In this document: one piece after another, positions 34,068-42,830 of the stretch
Numbering within the stretch: position 1 is the first letter of the stretch
Layout: every line of letters begins with the position of its first letter
NCBI GenBank assembly: GCA_965279295.1
Contig: CBDIHQ010000015.1
DNA from: Aquabacter sp965279295
GTDB lineage: Bacteria; Pseudomonadota; Alphaproteobacteria; Rhizobiales; Xanthobacteraceae
Strand: one strand, 5' to 3'
DNA length: 64,000 nt
The notes under the pieces: generated by a model
What the model saw: only the letters and a program-made list of their open reading frames with translations
Told to the model about the DNA's origin: nothing
Database searches by the model: none
Position numbers and translations under genes: made by a program

Positions 34068-34181
34068 CCCTCTCCCGCTTGCGGGGGAGGGCGGGGGGAG
34101 GGGGCCGAGCGAAGCGAGGTGAGACGCCCCCGGCCTGCGGCCGGCCCCCTCCCTCACCCTCCCCCGCAAGCGGGAGAGGGG
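34068..34181. repeat. Intergenic repeat, two inverted copies (family A)
   Basis: Copy one (34068-34104) begins CCCTCTCCCGCTTGCGGGGG; copy two (34145-34181) is its reverse complement. Each copy is itself a hairpin, with CCCTCTCCCGC pairing with GCGGGGGAGGG, and the two together can form a longer one. The pair sits between ccoG and ccoH within the operon. The same core recurs at 35758, 58439, 59765 and 59851. Confidence 0.85.
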
Positions 34182-34205
34182 ATGACGTTGCGCTTGCGGC
34201 CATCT

Positions 34206-35651
34206 TCACGGCCCGATGAAATGGTCCGCGACCTTCGCCTCGATCCCCGATTGGGTGTCGCGGATGGTGAAGGTCACGGGCAGGGAGGCGTCCGTCCCCA
34301 GAGCATCGCCGGTGGTCACGAGCACGCGCCATTCGCGCGTCTGGTCCGGCCCGATGGCGACATTGGCTTGCGCCCCCGAACCGACGATATCCAGCACCGC
34401 GCCCGGCACGCCGGCCACGGAAACCGCGAACGTCCGGTCACTCAGCTCCTTGTTGGAGATGCGCAGCGTGTAGGCGTTGCGGATGGACCCGTCCGAGAGG
34501 CGGACGAACAGCGGGTTGCGGTCGTGGATCGCCGCGACGCTTTCCATGCTGCGGCCGATCACGCTGGTCAGCATGATCGCGCAGGCCAGCAGGATCAGCC
34601 CGGCATAGAGCAGCGTGCGCGTGCGGATGATGTGGCGCACCGGCGCCTTGCCCTGCGCCCGCGCCTGGAAGGCGGCCTCGCTGTCATAGGCGATGAGGTT
34701 GCGCGGGTGGTTGATCTTTTCCATCACCGTGTTGCACGCGTCGATGCACAGGCCGCACTGGATGCAGGCGAGTTGCGATCCCTCGCGGATATCCACCCCG
34801 GTCGGGCACACCGCGACGCACTGGTTGCAGTCGATGCAGTCGCCGGCGGGGAGGCCCTCCTCCTTCAGCGCGGCGGCCTTCTTCAGGGAATTGCGCGGCT
34901 CGCCCCGGTCGAAGCGATAGGTGACGTTCAGCGCATATTCGTCGGTCAGGGCGGCCTGAATGCGCGGCCAGGGGCACATATAGGTGCACACCTGCTCGCG
35001 CAGGTGCCCGGCGAGGACATAGGTGGTGAAGGTGAGGATGAGGATGGAGACGTAGGCGACCATCGGCGCCTGGAACGTGGCGAGTTGCACCACCAGTGTC
35101 GGCGCGTCGGCGAAATAGAGCACCCAGGCGCCGCCGGTCCACCACGCGATCAGCAGCCACACCGAATGCTTGAGCGTCTTGTGGGTGATCTTTTCCAGTG
35201 TCCAGGGGCCGGCATCCTCGCGCATGCGCTCGCGCCGGTCGCCCTCGATCATGCGCTCCACGGCGAGGAATAGGTCGGTCCACACCGTCTGCGGGCAGAG
35301 ATATCCGCACCAGACCCGGCCCGCGACCGCATTCATCAGGAACAGGATCAGCGCGGCGAGGATCAGCAGGCCGGCGACGTAGTAGAATTCCTGCGGCCAG
35401 ATCTCCAGGAAGAAGAAATAGAACCGCCGCGCGGGAAAATCGATCAACACCGCTTGGCTCGGCGCGTCGGGGCCGCGATCCCAGCGCACGAACGGCAGCA
35501 GGTAATAGATCGCCAGCGTCACGATCAGGACGATCCACTTGATCGTGCGGAATCGCCCGTGGACGCTCTGCGGATAAATCTGGCGGCGCGCCACATAGAG
35601 CGGGGCGTCGTCGTCATCCAGGGCGGGTGGGGTCGTCGAGTGGATCGACAT
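34206..35651 (-). CDS. ccoG: cbb3 oxidase accessory protein CcoG/FixG (polyferredoxin)
   Basis: A 481-residue membrane iron-sulfur protein. After several helices, two 4Fe-4S motifs appear: CIDCNQCVAVCP and CIQCGLCIDAC, and the C-terminal part is an immunoglobulin-like FixG domain. CcoG reduces copper(II) for delivery to cbb3 oxidase in R. capsulatus. The start MSIHSTTPPALDDDDAPLY is typical for rhizobial FixG. It is the first gene of the GHIS block and lies 538 bases downstream of ccoP. Confidence 0.94.
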   Translation of the reverse strand: MSIHSTTPPALDDDDAPLYVARRQIYPQSVHGRFRTIKWIVLIVTLAIYYLLPFVRWDRGPDAPSQAVLIDFPARRFYFFFLEIWPQEFYYVAGLLILAALILFLMNAVAGRVWCGYLCPQTVWTDLFLAVERMIEGDRRERMREDAGPWTLEKITHKTLKHSVWLLIAWWTGGAWVLYFADAPTLVVQLATFQAPMVAYVSILILTFTTYVLAGHLREQVCTYMCPWPRIQAALTDEYALNVTYRFDRGEPRNSLKKAAALKEEGLPAGDCIDCNQCVAVCPTGVDIREGSQLACIQCGLCIDACNTVMEKINHPRNLIAYDSEAAFQARAQGKAPVRHIIRTRTLLYAGLILLACAIMLTSVIGRSMESVAAIHDRNPLFVRLSDGSIRNAYTLRISNKELSDRTFAVSVAGVPGAVLDIVGSGAQANVAIGPDQTREWRVLVTTGDALGTDASLPVTFTIRDTQSGIEAKVADHFIGP

Positions 35652-35757
35652 TTCAATGCGCCATCAACTTCGGATCAATGGTCATGGCCGGGCTTTCCGG
35701 CCATCCGCCGCTGTGCAGGACGCTTATTTAACGGACCGTTGAGCGACGCGCGGTCGC

Positions 35758-36130
35758 CCCCTCTCCCGCTTGCGGGGGAGGGCTGGGGAGGGGGCAGGAG
35801 CCCTCCGAGACACTCCGCACCTGGCCATTTCTCACCAATTTCCCCCGCCCTGACCCTCCCCCGCTTGCGAAAGCTCTGCGCAAGAGGCAGGCGCGGGATC
35901 GGTTGTGCTTTTCGAGTGACTACGCCCTGCTCCCTCTCCCCGACGGGTAGAGGGCTGGGGTGAGGGGGGAAACCCTTTCCAGTTCTGATATGTCGGAGCC
36001 CCCTCACCCGGCTGCTTTGCAGCCGACCTCTCCCCCTCGGGGAGAGGTGGAACAGCCCAGCCTCTGCACTTAACGAACCGCGGGAGTTTGCTGGAGCCCT
36101 TTCGCAGAGCCCCCACAAGCGGGAGAGGCA
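35758..36130. repeat. Repeat-rich gap between ccoP and ccoG (family A copies)
   Basis: The 538 bases 35652-36189 carry no gene. A full family A copy is at 35758-35794. Degenerate related units follow: CCTCCCCCGCTTGCG near 35857, a CCCTCTCCCC...GGGGTGAGGGGG unit at 35931-35968, a unit at 36000-36050 with a GGCTGC-TTT-GCAGCC hairpin, and a partial copy near 36108. A promoter for ccoG may lie near the left end but no FNR-type box with both halves was found. Confidence 0.75.
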
Positions 36131-36189
36131 ACGACCCAGCGGCTCCGCTAATGGAAAGAGTGAGGACAAGCGCACGCTCATGTCCCCCC

Positions 36190-37095
36190 TCACTGCCCAC
36201 CGCCCAGCGTGTGGACGAACACGGTGAGCGCCTTGATGGTGGAGGGGGAAAGCCGGGTGCCCCAGGCCGGCATCACGCCGCCGCGTCCCAAGCTGATGGT
36301 CTGCACGATGGTCGCCTTGTCGCCGCCATAGAGCCAGATTCCATCGGTCAGGTTCTTGGAGCCAAGCTCCTTGTTCCCCTCAGCATTTTCCCCATGGCAG
36401 GCGACGCAATTGGCCTTGAACACCGCCGCGCCATTGGCGAGCACGCTCGGATCCACCGGCATGAAGCCCGAGAGCGAGCGCACATAGTCCGCCACATCCG
36501 ATATCTGCGCCTTGGTCAGCACGCTGGCGAAGGCCAGCATGTTGCCCTGGTGGCCGGCATCGTCGCCCGCGCGCACGCCATGGGTGATGGTGGCCTGGAT
36601 CTCAGCCAGCGTCCCGCCCCAGAGCCAGTCGTCATCGTTGAGGTTGGGATAGCCCTTGGCGCCGCCGCCGCCCGCGCCGTGGCAGGGCGCGCAATTGTCA
36701 GCGAACGCCACCTTGCCTTCCGCGCGCGCCAAAGCGAGCAGGTCGGGGCTGGCCTCGATCTGGCTCAGAGATGCGGTGGAAAGCTGTGCCGTCGAGGCGG
36801 CGCGCAAGGCTGCAAGGTCGGTCAATTGCTGCTGCACCGCCGTGCGGGAATTCCAGCTCAGCACGCCCGGTGTCGGGCCAGTCATCAGCGGCCAGGCCGG
36901 GTACAGAACCCAATAGCCCACCGCCCACGCGATGCAGGCATAGAAGCTCCACAGCCACCAGCGCGGCAGCGGGTTGTTGAGTTCGCGGATGCCGTCCCAC
37001 TCATGGCCGGTGGTGGATTTTCCGGTCGTCGGGTCGACATAGGGCGCATGGGGTTCGTGCGTGTCGGGGCCGTGGCCATCGTGCGGGGTGCTCAC
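36190..37095 (-). CDS. ccoP: cbb3 cytochrome oxidase subunit III (dihaem cytochrome c, CcoP)
   Basis: A 301-residue membrane-anchored dihaem cytochrome c. A His-rich N tail, one or two helices (PRWWLWSFYACIAWAVGYWVL region) and two c-type haem sites, C135-A-P-C138-H and C230-V-A-C233-H, are visible. It passes electrons from soluble cytochrome c or bc1 to CcoO and CcoN. It follows ccoQ by four bases. Confidence 0.95.
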   Translation of the reverse strand: MSTPHDGHGPDTHEPHAPYVDPTTGKSTTGHEWDGIRELNNPLPRWWLWSFYACIAWAVGYWVLYPAWPLMTGPTPGVLSWNSRTAVQQQLTDLAALRAASTAQLSTASLSQIEASPDLLALARAEGKVAFADNCAPCHGAGGGGAKGYPNLNDDDWLWGGTLAEIQATITHGVRAGDDAGHQGNMLAFASVLTKAQISDVADYVRSLSGFMPVDPSVLANGAAVFKANCVACHGENAEGNKELGSKNLTDGIWLYGGDKATIVQTISLGRGGVMPAWGTRLSPSTIKALTVFVHTLGGGQ

Positions 37096-37099
37096 GGGA

Positions 37100-37261
37100 T
37101 CAATCCTCTTTCAAGGGAATCTGGGCGGCCTCGTTGAACGCCGCCTTGCGTGCCTTGGACGGCCAGTAGGCGTAGGCAATGACGCCGGAAAAGCCGAAGA
37201 AGAACAGCAACAGGCCCCAGGTTTGCGCAAAGGAGGCCAGCATCATGTAGATGTCACGCAT
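37100..37261 (-). CDS. ccoQ: cbb3 cytochrome oxidase subunit IV (CcoQ)
   Basis: A 53-residue membrane protein found by reading the gap between ccoO and ccoP. It has one helix (LLLFFFGFSGVIAYAYW) followed by the conserved WPSKARKAAFNEAA segment and ends IPLKED. CcoQ stabilises the interaction of CcoP with the core complex. Start ATG is at 37261, three bases after the ccoO stop. Confidence 0.93.
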   Translation of the reverse strand: MRDIYMMLASFAQTWGLLLFFFGFSGVIAYAYWPSKARKAAFNEAAQIPLKED

Positions 37262-37264
37262 GGC

Positions 37265-38014
37265 TCACCTCACGTTGGCTTTGTTGTCGTAGAGCTTGAA
37301 GTCCACCAAAGTGCCGAGCATCTGGAGGTAGGCGACCAGCGCGTCTGCCTCGGTGATGGTGCGGGTGTCGCCGTCGAAATCGCGCACCTGAGCCTTGGGA
37401 TAGCGCGCCAGCAGGGCGTCGGCGTCCGGGGCGTCGGTGGTTGCCTGGGTTTTGATATCCGCCGCCGCGTTGGCGATCATGTCGTCGGTGTAGGGCACGC
37501 CTTCCAGGCGCAGCACCTTCATGTCGTCGGCGATGTGGCGCGCGTCGAGTTCGGTCTCCGCGAGCCAGGGGTAGGACGGCATGATGGAGGCGGGCACGAC
37601 CGAGCGCGGATTGTGCAGATGCTCGATCTGCCAGAGGTCCGAATACTTGCCGCCGACCCGGGCAAGGTCCGGCCCGGTGCGCTTGGAGCCCCACTGGAAG
37701 GGGTGGTCGTACATGCTCTCTGCGGCGAGCGAATAGTGGCCGTAACGCTCCACCTCGTCGCGCAGCGGGCGGATCATCTGGCTGTGGCAGTTGTAGCAGC
37801 CTTCCCGCTGGTAGATCTTGCGCCCGGCAAGCTCCAGCGGGGAATAGGGCCGCATGCCCTCCACGGTCTCGATGGTGCTCTTGAGGTAGAACAGCGGGAC
37901 GATCTCGACGAGGCCGCCGATGGAGATCACCAGCAGCACGCCCAGCAGCAGGATCGATGAGTGTCTCTCAAAGATCGCGTGCTTGGCCCAGATCGAAGCG
38001 GACTTTGTGGACAT
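37265..38014 (-). CDS. ccoO: cbb3 cytochrome oxidase subunit II (monohaem cytochrome c, CcoO)
   Basis: A 249-residue membrane-anchored cytochrome c. One helix (SSILLLGVLLVISIGGLVEI) precedes the haem site C73-Y-N-C76-H in the family context YQREGCYNCHSQMIRP. The start at 38014 has GGAGA seven bases upstream; an alternative ATG at 38029 overlaps the ccoN stop. It hands electrons to CcoN. Confidence 0.95.
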   Translation of the reverse strand: MSTKSASIWAKHAIFERHSSILLLGVLLVISIGGLVEIVPLFYLKSTIETVEGMRPYSPLELAGRKIYQREGCYNCHSQMIRPLRDEVERYGHYSLAAESMYDHPFQWGSKRTGPDLARVGGKYSDLWQIEHLHNPRSVVPASIMPSYPWLAETELDARHIADDMKVLRLEGVPYTDDMIANAAADIKTQATTDAPDADALLARYPKAQVRDFDGDTRTITEADALVAYLQMLGTLVDFKLYDNKANVR

Positions 38015-38025
38015 CGTCTTCTCCG

Positions 38026-39699
38026 TCATTCCGCAGGCGCGAGCGAGAGCGGGGCGGGCGCTTGCGCCGTGTCCAACTCCGGGCTGCGGATGGTCATCGC
38101 TATGTTCCAGGCCATGATCAGCGCGCCGATCAGGAACAGGATTCCGCCCAAGGCGCGGATCACGTAGAGGGGGTGCATGGCCTCGACGGTCTCGATGAAC
38201 GCGTATTCGAGGAAGCCGAGCGCGGTATAGGCGCGCCACATCAGGCCCTGGAGGACGCCCGCGACCCACATGGACGAAATGTAGAGCACGATGCCGAGGG
38301 TCGAGATCCAGAAGTGCCACTCGATCGCCTTGACCGAATACATGTCCCGCTTGTTCCAGAGCCACGGAACCAGGCAGTAGATGGCGCCGAAGGAGATGTA
38401 GGCGACCCAGCCGAGCGCACCGGAATGCACGTGGCCGATGCCCCATTCGGTGTAGTGGCTGAGCGAGTTGACCGCCTTCACCGACATCATCGGCCCCTCG
38501 AAGGTGGCCATGCCGTAGAAGGCGACCGAGACCACCATCATCCGCAGCACCGGATCGGTGCGCAGCTTGTCCCAGGCGCCCGACAGCGTCATCAGGCCGT
38601 TGATCATGCCGCCCCAGGAGGGCATCCACAGCATGATCGAGAAGGTCATGCCCAGCGTCTGCGCCCAGTCGGGCAGGGCGGTGTAGTGCAGGTGGTGCGG
38701 GCCGGCCCAGATGTAGAGAAAGATCAGCGCCCAGAAATGGACGATGGAGAGCCGGTAGGAATAGACCGGCCGCTCCGCGCGCTTTGGGATGAAATAATAC
38801 ATCAGCGCCAGGAAGCCGGCGGTGAGGAAGAAGCCGACCGCGTTGTGGCCGTACCACCACTGCACCATGGCATCCTGTACGCCCGACCAGACGATGTAGG
38901 AGGTGGGCGAGAAGATCGACACCGGGATCGAAGCGTTATTGCCGATGTGCAGGACCGCGATGGTGACGATGAACGCGAGATAGAACCAGTTCGCCACATA
39001 GATATGCGGCTCGGTGCGCTTCAGCACCGTGAGCAGGAAAACCGCGAAATACGTGACCCACACGATGGTGAGCAGCAGGTCGGCATACCATTCCGGCTCG
39101 GCGTATTCCTTGCCCTGGGTGATGCCCAGCAGATAGCCGGTGCCGGCGATGACGATGAAGAAGTTGTAGCCGAGCACAACGAACCAGGGCGCCAGATCCC
39201 CCGCCAGGCGGGCGCGGCAGGTCCGCTGCACCACATAGAAGGAGGTCGCGATCAGCACGTTGCCGCCGAAGGCGAAAATCACCGCCGAGGTATGCAGCGG
39301 CCGCAGCCGGCCGAAGGCGGTCCAGGGCAGGTCGAAGTTCAGCACCGGAAAGGCCAGCTGAAGCGCGATGACCACCCCGACGAGGAAGCCGGCGATGCCC
39401 CAGAACACGGAGAGAAGGGTCGCGACCTTCACCGGCTCCATATTGTAATTAGGCCGCCCGTTGATAGTCTGGGGCGGCAACGCCGCCGGCCGGTCCATGT
39501 AGCGGTTGCCGATGGCGAACACCGAGGCGATGCAGGCGGCGGCAAACAGGAAGGCGTGGAAGGCGTAGGCCGAGGTATAGGCTTTCGCCATCACCACGAT
39601 GGAGAGCAGCGCCATCGGGCAGAGCACGATGAGCAGCAGCATCTCGCCGTCCGTCATGCTCTTTCGCGGCGTCGTGGTCGGTGCGGGTACGGTCGGCAT
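38026..39699 (-). CDS. ccoN: cbb3 cytochrome oxidase subunit I (CcoN)
   Basis: The 557-residue catalytic subunit, with about twelve helices, holding haem b and the haem b3-CuB oxygen-reduction site. Conserved pieces include LHTSAVIFAFGGN (haem ligand His), the CuB region WWYGHNAVGFFLT and AGPHHLHYT, and GHVHSGALGWVAY. It is a proton-pumping terminal oxidase with high oxygen affinity, used in microaerobic growth. The start at 39699 was chosen from several in-frame codons; 39657 is possible. An FNR/FixK box lies 76 bases upstream. Confidence 0.96.
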   Translation of the reverse strand: MPTVPAPTTTPRKSMTDGEMLLLIVLCPMALLSIVVMAKAYTSAYAFHAFLFAAACIASVFAIGNRYMDRPAALPPQTINGRPNYNMEPVKVATLLSVFWGIAGFLVGVVIALQLAFPVLNFDLPWTAFGRLRPLHTSAVIFAFGGNVLIATSFYVVQRTCRARLAGDLAPWFVVLGYNFFIVIAGTGYLLGITQGKEYAEPEWYADLLLTIVWVTYFAVFLLTVLKRTEPHIYVANWFYLAFIVTIAVLHIGNNASIPVSIFSPTSYIVWSGVQDAMVQWWYGHNAVGFFLTAGFLALMYYFIPKRAERPVYSYRLSIVHFWALIFLYIWAGPHHLHYTALPDWAQTLGMTFSIMLWMPSWGGMINGLMTLSGAWDKLRTDPVLRMMVVSVAFYGMATFEGPMMSVKAVNSLSHYTEWGIGHVHSGALGWVAYISFGAIYCLVPWLWNKRDMYSVKAIEWHFWISTLGIVLYISSMWVAGVLQGLMWRAYTALGFLEYAFIETVEAMHPLYVIRALGGILFLIGALIMAWNIAMTIRSPELDTAQAPAPLSLAPAE

Positions 39700-39774
39700 C
39701 TGCGGGTCCCCGCTTCGGGCCGAGACCTCCCGAAGCTTCTGGCCGCACCCTGCGTCGGGCGTCCGAGGGCTTGT

Positions 39775-39788
39775 TTGATACAAGTCAA
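39775..39788 (-). promoter_or_regulatory. FNR/FixK box upstream of ccoN
   Basis: On the minus strand the site reads TTGAC-TTGT-ATCAA, one base from the symmetrical TTGAT-N4-ATCAA consensus and equal to common rhizobial FixK/FNR sites. It lies 76 bases before the chosen ccoN start, a usual distance for activation of fixN under low oxygen. The regulator itself is not in the window. Confidence 0.8.
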
Positions 39789-39856
39789 AAGAGGGCAGCC
39801 TGCCGCATGGGGTCATTACGGAGCGTGGCCGCTTCGGCGCTGCTCTGAACTGGCGC

Positions 39857-40750
39857 CTACGCCTTGTGCTGCTTCACGAAATCCACGAACGCGCGCAGCG
39901 GGGCCGGCATCTGCCGGCGGCTGGGGTAGTAGAGGAAGAAGCCGCTGTAATAGGGGCACCAGTCCTCCAGCACCCGCACCAGCCGGCCTTCCGCGACCAG
40001 ATCGGCCACCTGCTGCTCGAAGGCAAAGGCGATGCCCGCGCCATCGAGGGCGGCCTGGACCATCAGGTCCTGATCGCCGAGGGTTATCGGCCCGTCGACC
40101 TCGATGGCAAGTTCCACCCCGCCCCGCTCGAACTCCCATGCGTAAAGCCGCCCGCTGGCGAACCGGAACCGGATGCACGGCAACTCCCTAAGCTGCTCCG
40201 GCCGCTCGGGGCGGGGGTGCCGCTCGAAGAAGGCCGGCGAGGCGACGATGGCGGTGCGCTGGCGGGGGCCGATGGGCACCGCGATCATGTCCTGCGCGAG
40301 CGTCTCACCGAAGCGCACGCCGCAGTCGCATCCGTCCGCGACCATGTCGACAAGGTCGTCGTTCACGGTCAGATCTACGTGTAGATCTGGGTACTTCGCT
40401 ACGAACGATGTGACCATAGTCAACACCAACATCTGCGCGCTGACGCGGGCGGTGTTGATGCGCAATGTGCCGACGGGGCGGTCGCGGAAATTGTTCAGAT
40501 CGTCCAGCGCGTCGGCAATATCGCGGAACGCCGGGGCGATCCGGGCGTGAAGCTGCTCGCCCGCCTCTGTCAGGGCGACCGAGCGGGTGGTGCGGTTTGC
40601 CAGCCTAACCCCTAGGCGTTCCTCGATATTTCGCAGCGCATGGCTGAGGGCAGAGGCGGTGCAGCCCAGCTCATCCGCGGCCTTGCGAAAGCTCAAATGC
40701 CGGGCGATCGCCAGGAATGCGCGCAGGTCGGTGGGGTCGATCTGGGTCAT
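39857..40750 (-). CDS. LysR-family transcriptional regulator
   Basis: A 297-residue regulator. The winged helix begins TDLRAFLAIARHLSFRKAAD, then CTASALSHALRNIEERLGV, and the effector domain follows. This sequence is of the DsdC/PA0477-like branch that often controls a divergent oxidoreductase. Its start lies 115 bases from the divergent SDR gene, with an imperfect inverted repeat between. It converges with nothing; the cbb3 promoter is at its 3' side. Confidence 0.92.
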   Translation of the reverse strand: MTQIDPTDLRAFLAIARHLSFRKAADELGCTASALSHALRNIEERLGVRLANRTTRSVALTEAGEQLHARIAPAFRDIADALDDLNNFRDRPVGTLRINTARVSAQMLVLTMVTSFVAKYPDLHVDLTVNDDLVDMVADGCDCGVRFGETLAQDMIAVPIGPRQRTAIVASPAFFERHPRPERPEQLRELPCIRFRFASGRLYAWEFERGGVELAIEVDGPITLGDQDLMVQAALDGAGIAFAFEQQVADLVAEGRLVRVLEDWCPYYSGFFLYYPSRRQMPAPLRAFVDFVKQHKA

Positions 40751-40801
40751 TGATGAAAATATCTCAGTATGATGCCGAAAATATGCGCGATTATCTCATC
40801 A
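40751..40801. promoter_or_regulatory. Imperfect inverted repeat in LysR/SDR gap
   Basis: TGATGAAAATATC (40751-40763) and GATTATCTCATCA (40789-40801) match as inverted repeats at 10 of 13 positions. They flank an AT-rich centre directly upstream of the LysR start. A LysR operator overlapping its own promoter is the likely role. Confidence 0.45.
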
Positions 40802-40865
40802 GTTTCCAGGGGCTATCAAAACGCCGCGGCGGATGTCGCCGGCCCCTAGTTCACTGGAAACGCAC

Positions 40866-41708
40866 ATGAAAATCTGGTTCATCACCGGCGCCTCGCGCGG
40901 TTTCGGCGCCCTCATCACCGAGCAGGCTCTCGCCAAGGGCGATGCGGTTGTCGCCACCGCCCGCAACCCGGACACGGTCACGGCGCGCTTCGCAAACCAT
41001 CCCAACCTGCTGCCGCTCGCCCTCGACGTCACCAACGAAGCCCAGGCCCATGCCGCCGCAAAGGCAGCGGTGGAGCGGTTCGGCCGCATCGATATTCTCG
41101 TCAACAATGCCGGCTACGGCCTGCTCGGCGCGGTGGAAGAGGCGAGCTCGGGCGAGATCGAGGCGCTGTTCCGCACCAATGTGTTCGGCCTGCTGGGCGT
41201 GACCCGCGCCGTGCTGCCCCACATGCGCCGCCAGCGATCCGGCCGCATCTTCAACCTCTCCTCCATCGGCGGCTATTCGGCCTATGCCGGCTGGGGGGTC
41301 TATGGCTCCACCAAGTTCGCCGTCGAGGGGCTGAGCGAGGCGCTGGCTATCGAATTGAAGCCGCTCAATATTCTGGTGACGGTGGTGGAGCCCGGCTTCT
41401 TCCGCACCGACTTTCTCGACGAAACCTCCCTGGTGGTGAGCACCAGTCAGATCGCCGACTACCACGAGACCTCCGGCGCCATGCGCGGCTTCGCGGCCGG
41501 TGCCAACCATGCCCAGCCGGGGGATCCTGCCGCCTTGGCGCGGGTGCTGGTGGCTTTCGCCGACACGCCGAACCCGCCGGTCCGTCTGCCCCTGGGTTCG
41601 GACACGGTCGCCAAGATCGCCGAGAAGAATGCCCAGACCGATGCCTTGCTGCGGGAGTGGCACGACGTCTCCGTCTCCACGGACTTCGCGGCCGGCAAGG
41701 CGGCGTAA
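40866..41708 (+). CDS. SDR-family oxidoreductase
   Basis: A 280-residue short-chain dehydrogenase. It begins KIWFITGASRGFGALITEQA with the TGxxxGxG cofactor motif; NNAGYGLLGAVEE and the catalytic Tyr/Lys in YGSTKFAVEGLSEAL follow. It belongs to the branch often found beside a LysR gene and annotated only as oxidoreductase. ATG 40866 is at the conserved beginning. Substrate unknown. Confidence 0.9.
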   Translation: MKIWFITGASRGFGALITEQALAKGDAVVATARNPDTVTARFANHPNLLPLALDVTNEAQAHAAAKAAVERFGRIDILVNNAGYGLLGAVEEASSGEIEALFRTNVFGLLGVTRAVLPHMRRQRSGRIFNLSSIGGYSAYAGWGVYGSTKFAVEGLSEALAIELKPLNILVTVVEPGFFRTDFLDETSLVVSTSQIADYHETSGAMRGFAAGANHAQPGDPAALARVLVAFADTPNPPVRLPLGSDTVAKIAEKNAQTDALLREWHDVSVSTDFAAGKAA

Positions 41709-41744
41709 GGGCTTGGGAAGCGTGGCATTTCCCTGTTCAGGCTG

Positions 41745-41772
41745 TCCCTTCCCCAACGCGTTGGGGAGGGGA
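41745..41772. terminator. Palindromic hairpin between convergent genes
   Basis: CCCCAACGCGTTGGGG is a perfect 16-base palindrome, extended by TCCCTT/GAGGGGA on the sides. It stands between the SDR stop (41708) and the LysR stop (41789). There is no T run, so it is likely a bidirectional transcription barrier or a degenerate repeat. Confidence 0.5.
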
Positions 41773-41788
41773 CACTTCGCCCGGTCGC

Positions 41789-42703
41789 TCACCGGCTGGG
41801 GAGGGCATGCTCCAATGCCTTTGCCCAGCAGGCTTCTGCTGCGTCCGACAGCCGGCGTATCGGCCGGAACAGGCGTATGTCGACCGGGATGGCGAAATGC
41901 TCCGACCCGGCTGGCATAAGATGGCCAGCGGCGAGGTCTTCTTCCGCCATCGTCTGAGGCAGCCAAGCCACCCCGTGTCCCTGCCTGGCCATGGACTGGA
42001 GGGTGGCCGCCAGCGGTGCCGTGAACACCGTCTCCAATGCGGGCACTGGGGAAAAGGCGGGAAAGGTCGCCTTGAGGATGCGCCCGAGGCCCGACACGTC
42101 GCTATAGGCCAGGAAATTCAGCGGTGCATTCGGTGTGCCCGGCAATTGCCAGAGTGCGGCGCCGGCTTCGTTCGACGCTGAAACCGGAATGAGCCGGTCG
42201 GTGCCGACTACGCGGCTTGAGAAAGACGCGGCTGGCATGCGGGTCGGCATGTCGCTGCGCGCATGGCACAGCAGGAAATCGGCGTCGCCCGCCAAGAAAA
42301 CCCGCTCGCAGGCCGCCATCGTGTCCGAGATCAGGTTCAGCGCGCCGAGGGTTGCAAGTGGCGAGAGGGTCCGCATCCACCCCGGAAGGAAAGTGAAGGA
42401 AAGAGCGTGGGTCGCGGCGATGGACAAAGCCGCTCCCTCGCGCCCGGCAGCCTTCAACGCGCCCCGCCGCATCTGGTGCAGGTCGCGCGTCAGATCGGCT
42501 GCGCGGTCAAGCAGATAGCCGCCGGCCGCATTCAGCACCACACCTTGCGGCGTGCGAAGGACGAGTGGGGTGCCGATCCAGTTTTCCAACGCTTGGATGC
42601 GCCGGCTGAAAGCGGGTTGGGTGACGTGGCGGGCTTCCGCTGCGCGCGAGAAGTTGTGGTGCTCGGCGAGCGCCAGGAAATCCTCAAGCCAAGTCAGATC
42701 CAT
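41789..42703 (-). CDS. LysR-family transcriptional regulator
   Basis: A 304-residue regulator. The DNA-binding region MDLTWLEDFLALAEHHNFSR followed by HVTQPAFSRRIQALENWIG resembles the YjiE/HypT branch of LysR proteins. It is divergent from the tartrate dehydratase gene, 127 bases away, with a 7-base inverted repeat in the gap, and likely regulates that gene. Confidence 0.92.
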   Translation of the reverse strand: MDLTWLEDFLALAEHHNFSRAAEARHVTQPAFSRRIQALENWIGTPLVLRTPQGVVLNAAGGYLLDRAADLTRDLHQMRRGALKAAGREGAALSIAATHALSFTFLPGWMRTLSPLATLGALNLISDTMAACERVFLAGDADFLLCHARSDMPTRMPAASFSSRVVGTDRLIPVSASNEAGAALWQLPGTPNAPLNFLAYSDVSGLGRILKATFPAFSPVPALETVFTAPLAATLQSMARQGHGVAWLPQTMAEEDLAAGHLMPAGSEHFAIPVDIRLFRPIRRLSDAAEACWAKALEHALPSR

Positions 42704-42754
42704 GGTTGTGTTAGGTCCACAGGCGATGCCGAATGTGCATGGTGACCTTAATTC

Positions 42755-42797
42755 TTGGCATTGGAGGATTCATCAGCACGAATGTATCTCATGCCAA
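42755..42797. promoter_or_regulatory. Inverted repeat upstream of tarD-like gene
   Basis: TTGGCAT (42755-42761) and ATGCCAA (42791-42797) are perfect inverted repeats 29 bases apart in the LysR/tarD gap. Suited in place to a LysR binding site; the spacing is wide for a single dimer site, so it may represent two half sites. Confidence 0.4.
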
Positions 42798-42830
42798 CGC
42801 CGTGAGCCAATGCAAAGGAAGGGATGCAAT

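Noticed and set aside
35660..35690. FNR/FixK box upstream of ccoG
   Set aside because: Two TTGAT half sites are present on the minus strand but in direct, not inverted, orientation, so they do not form the required dyad.
34068..36130. CRISPR array
   Set aside because: The repeats are irregularly spaced, occur in both orientations and have no uniform spacers; they are dispersed intergenic hairpins. No cas gene is present.
37957..40191. A 744-codon open frame on the + strand across ccoN/ccoO
   Set aside because: It is antisense to well-supported cbb3 genes, is rich in His, Arg, Glu and Asp as expected for a GC-rich shadow frame, and shows no family pattern.
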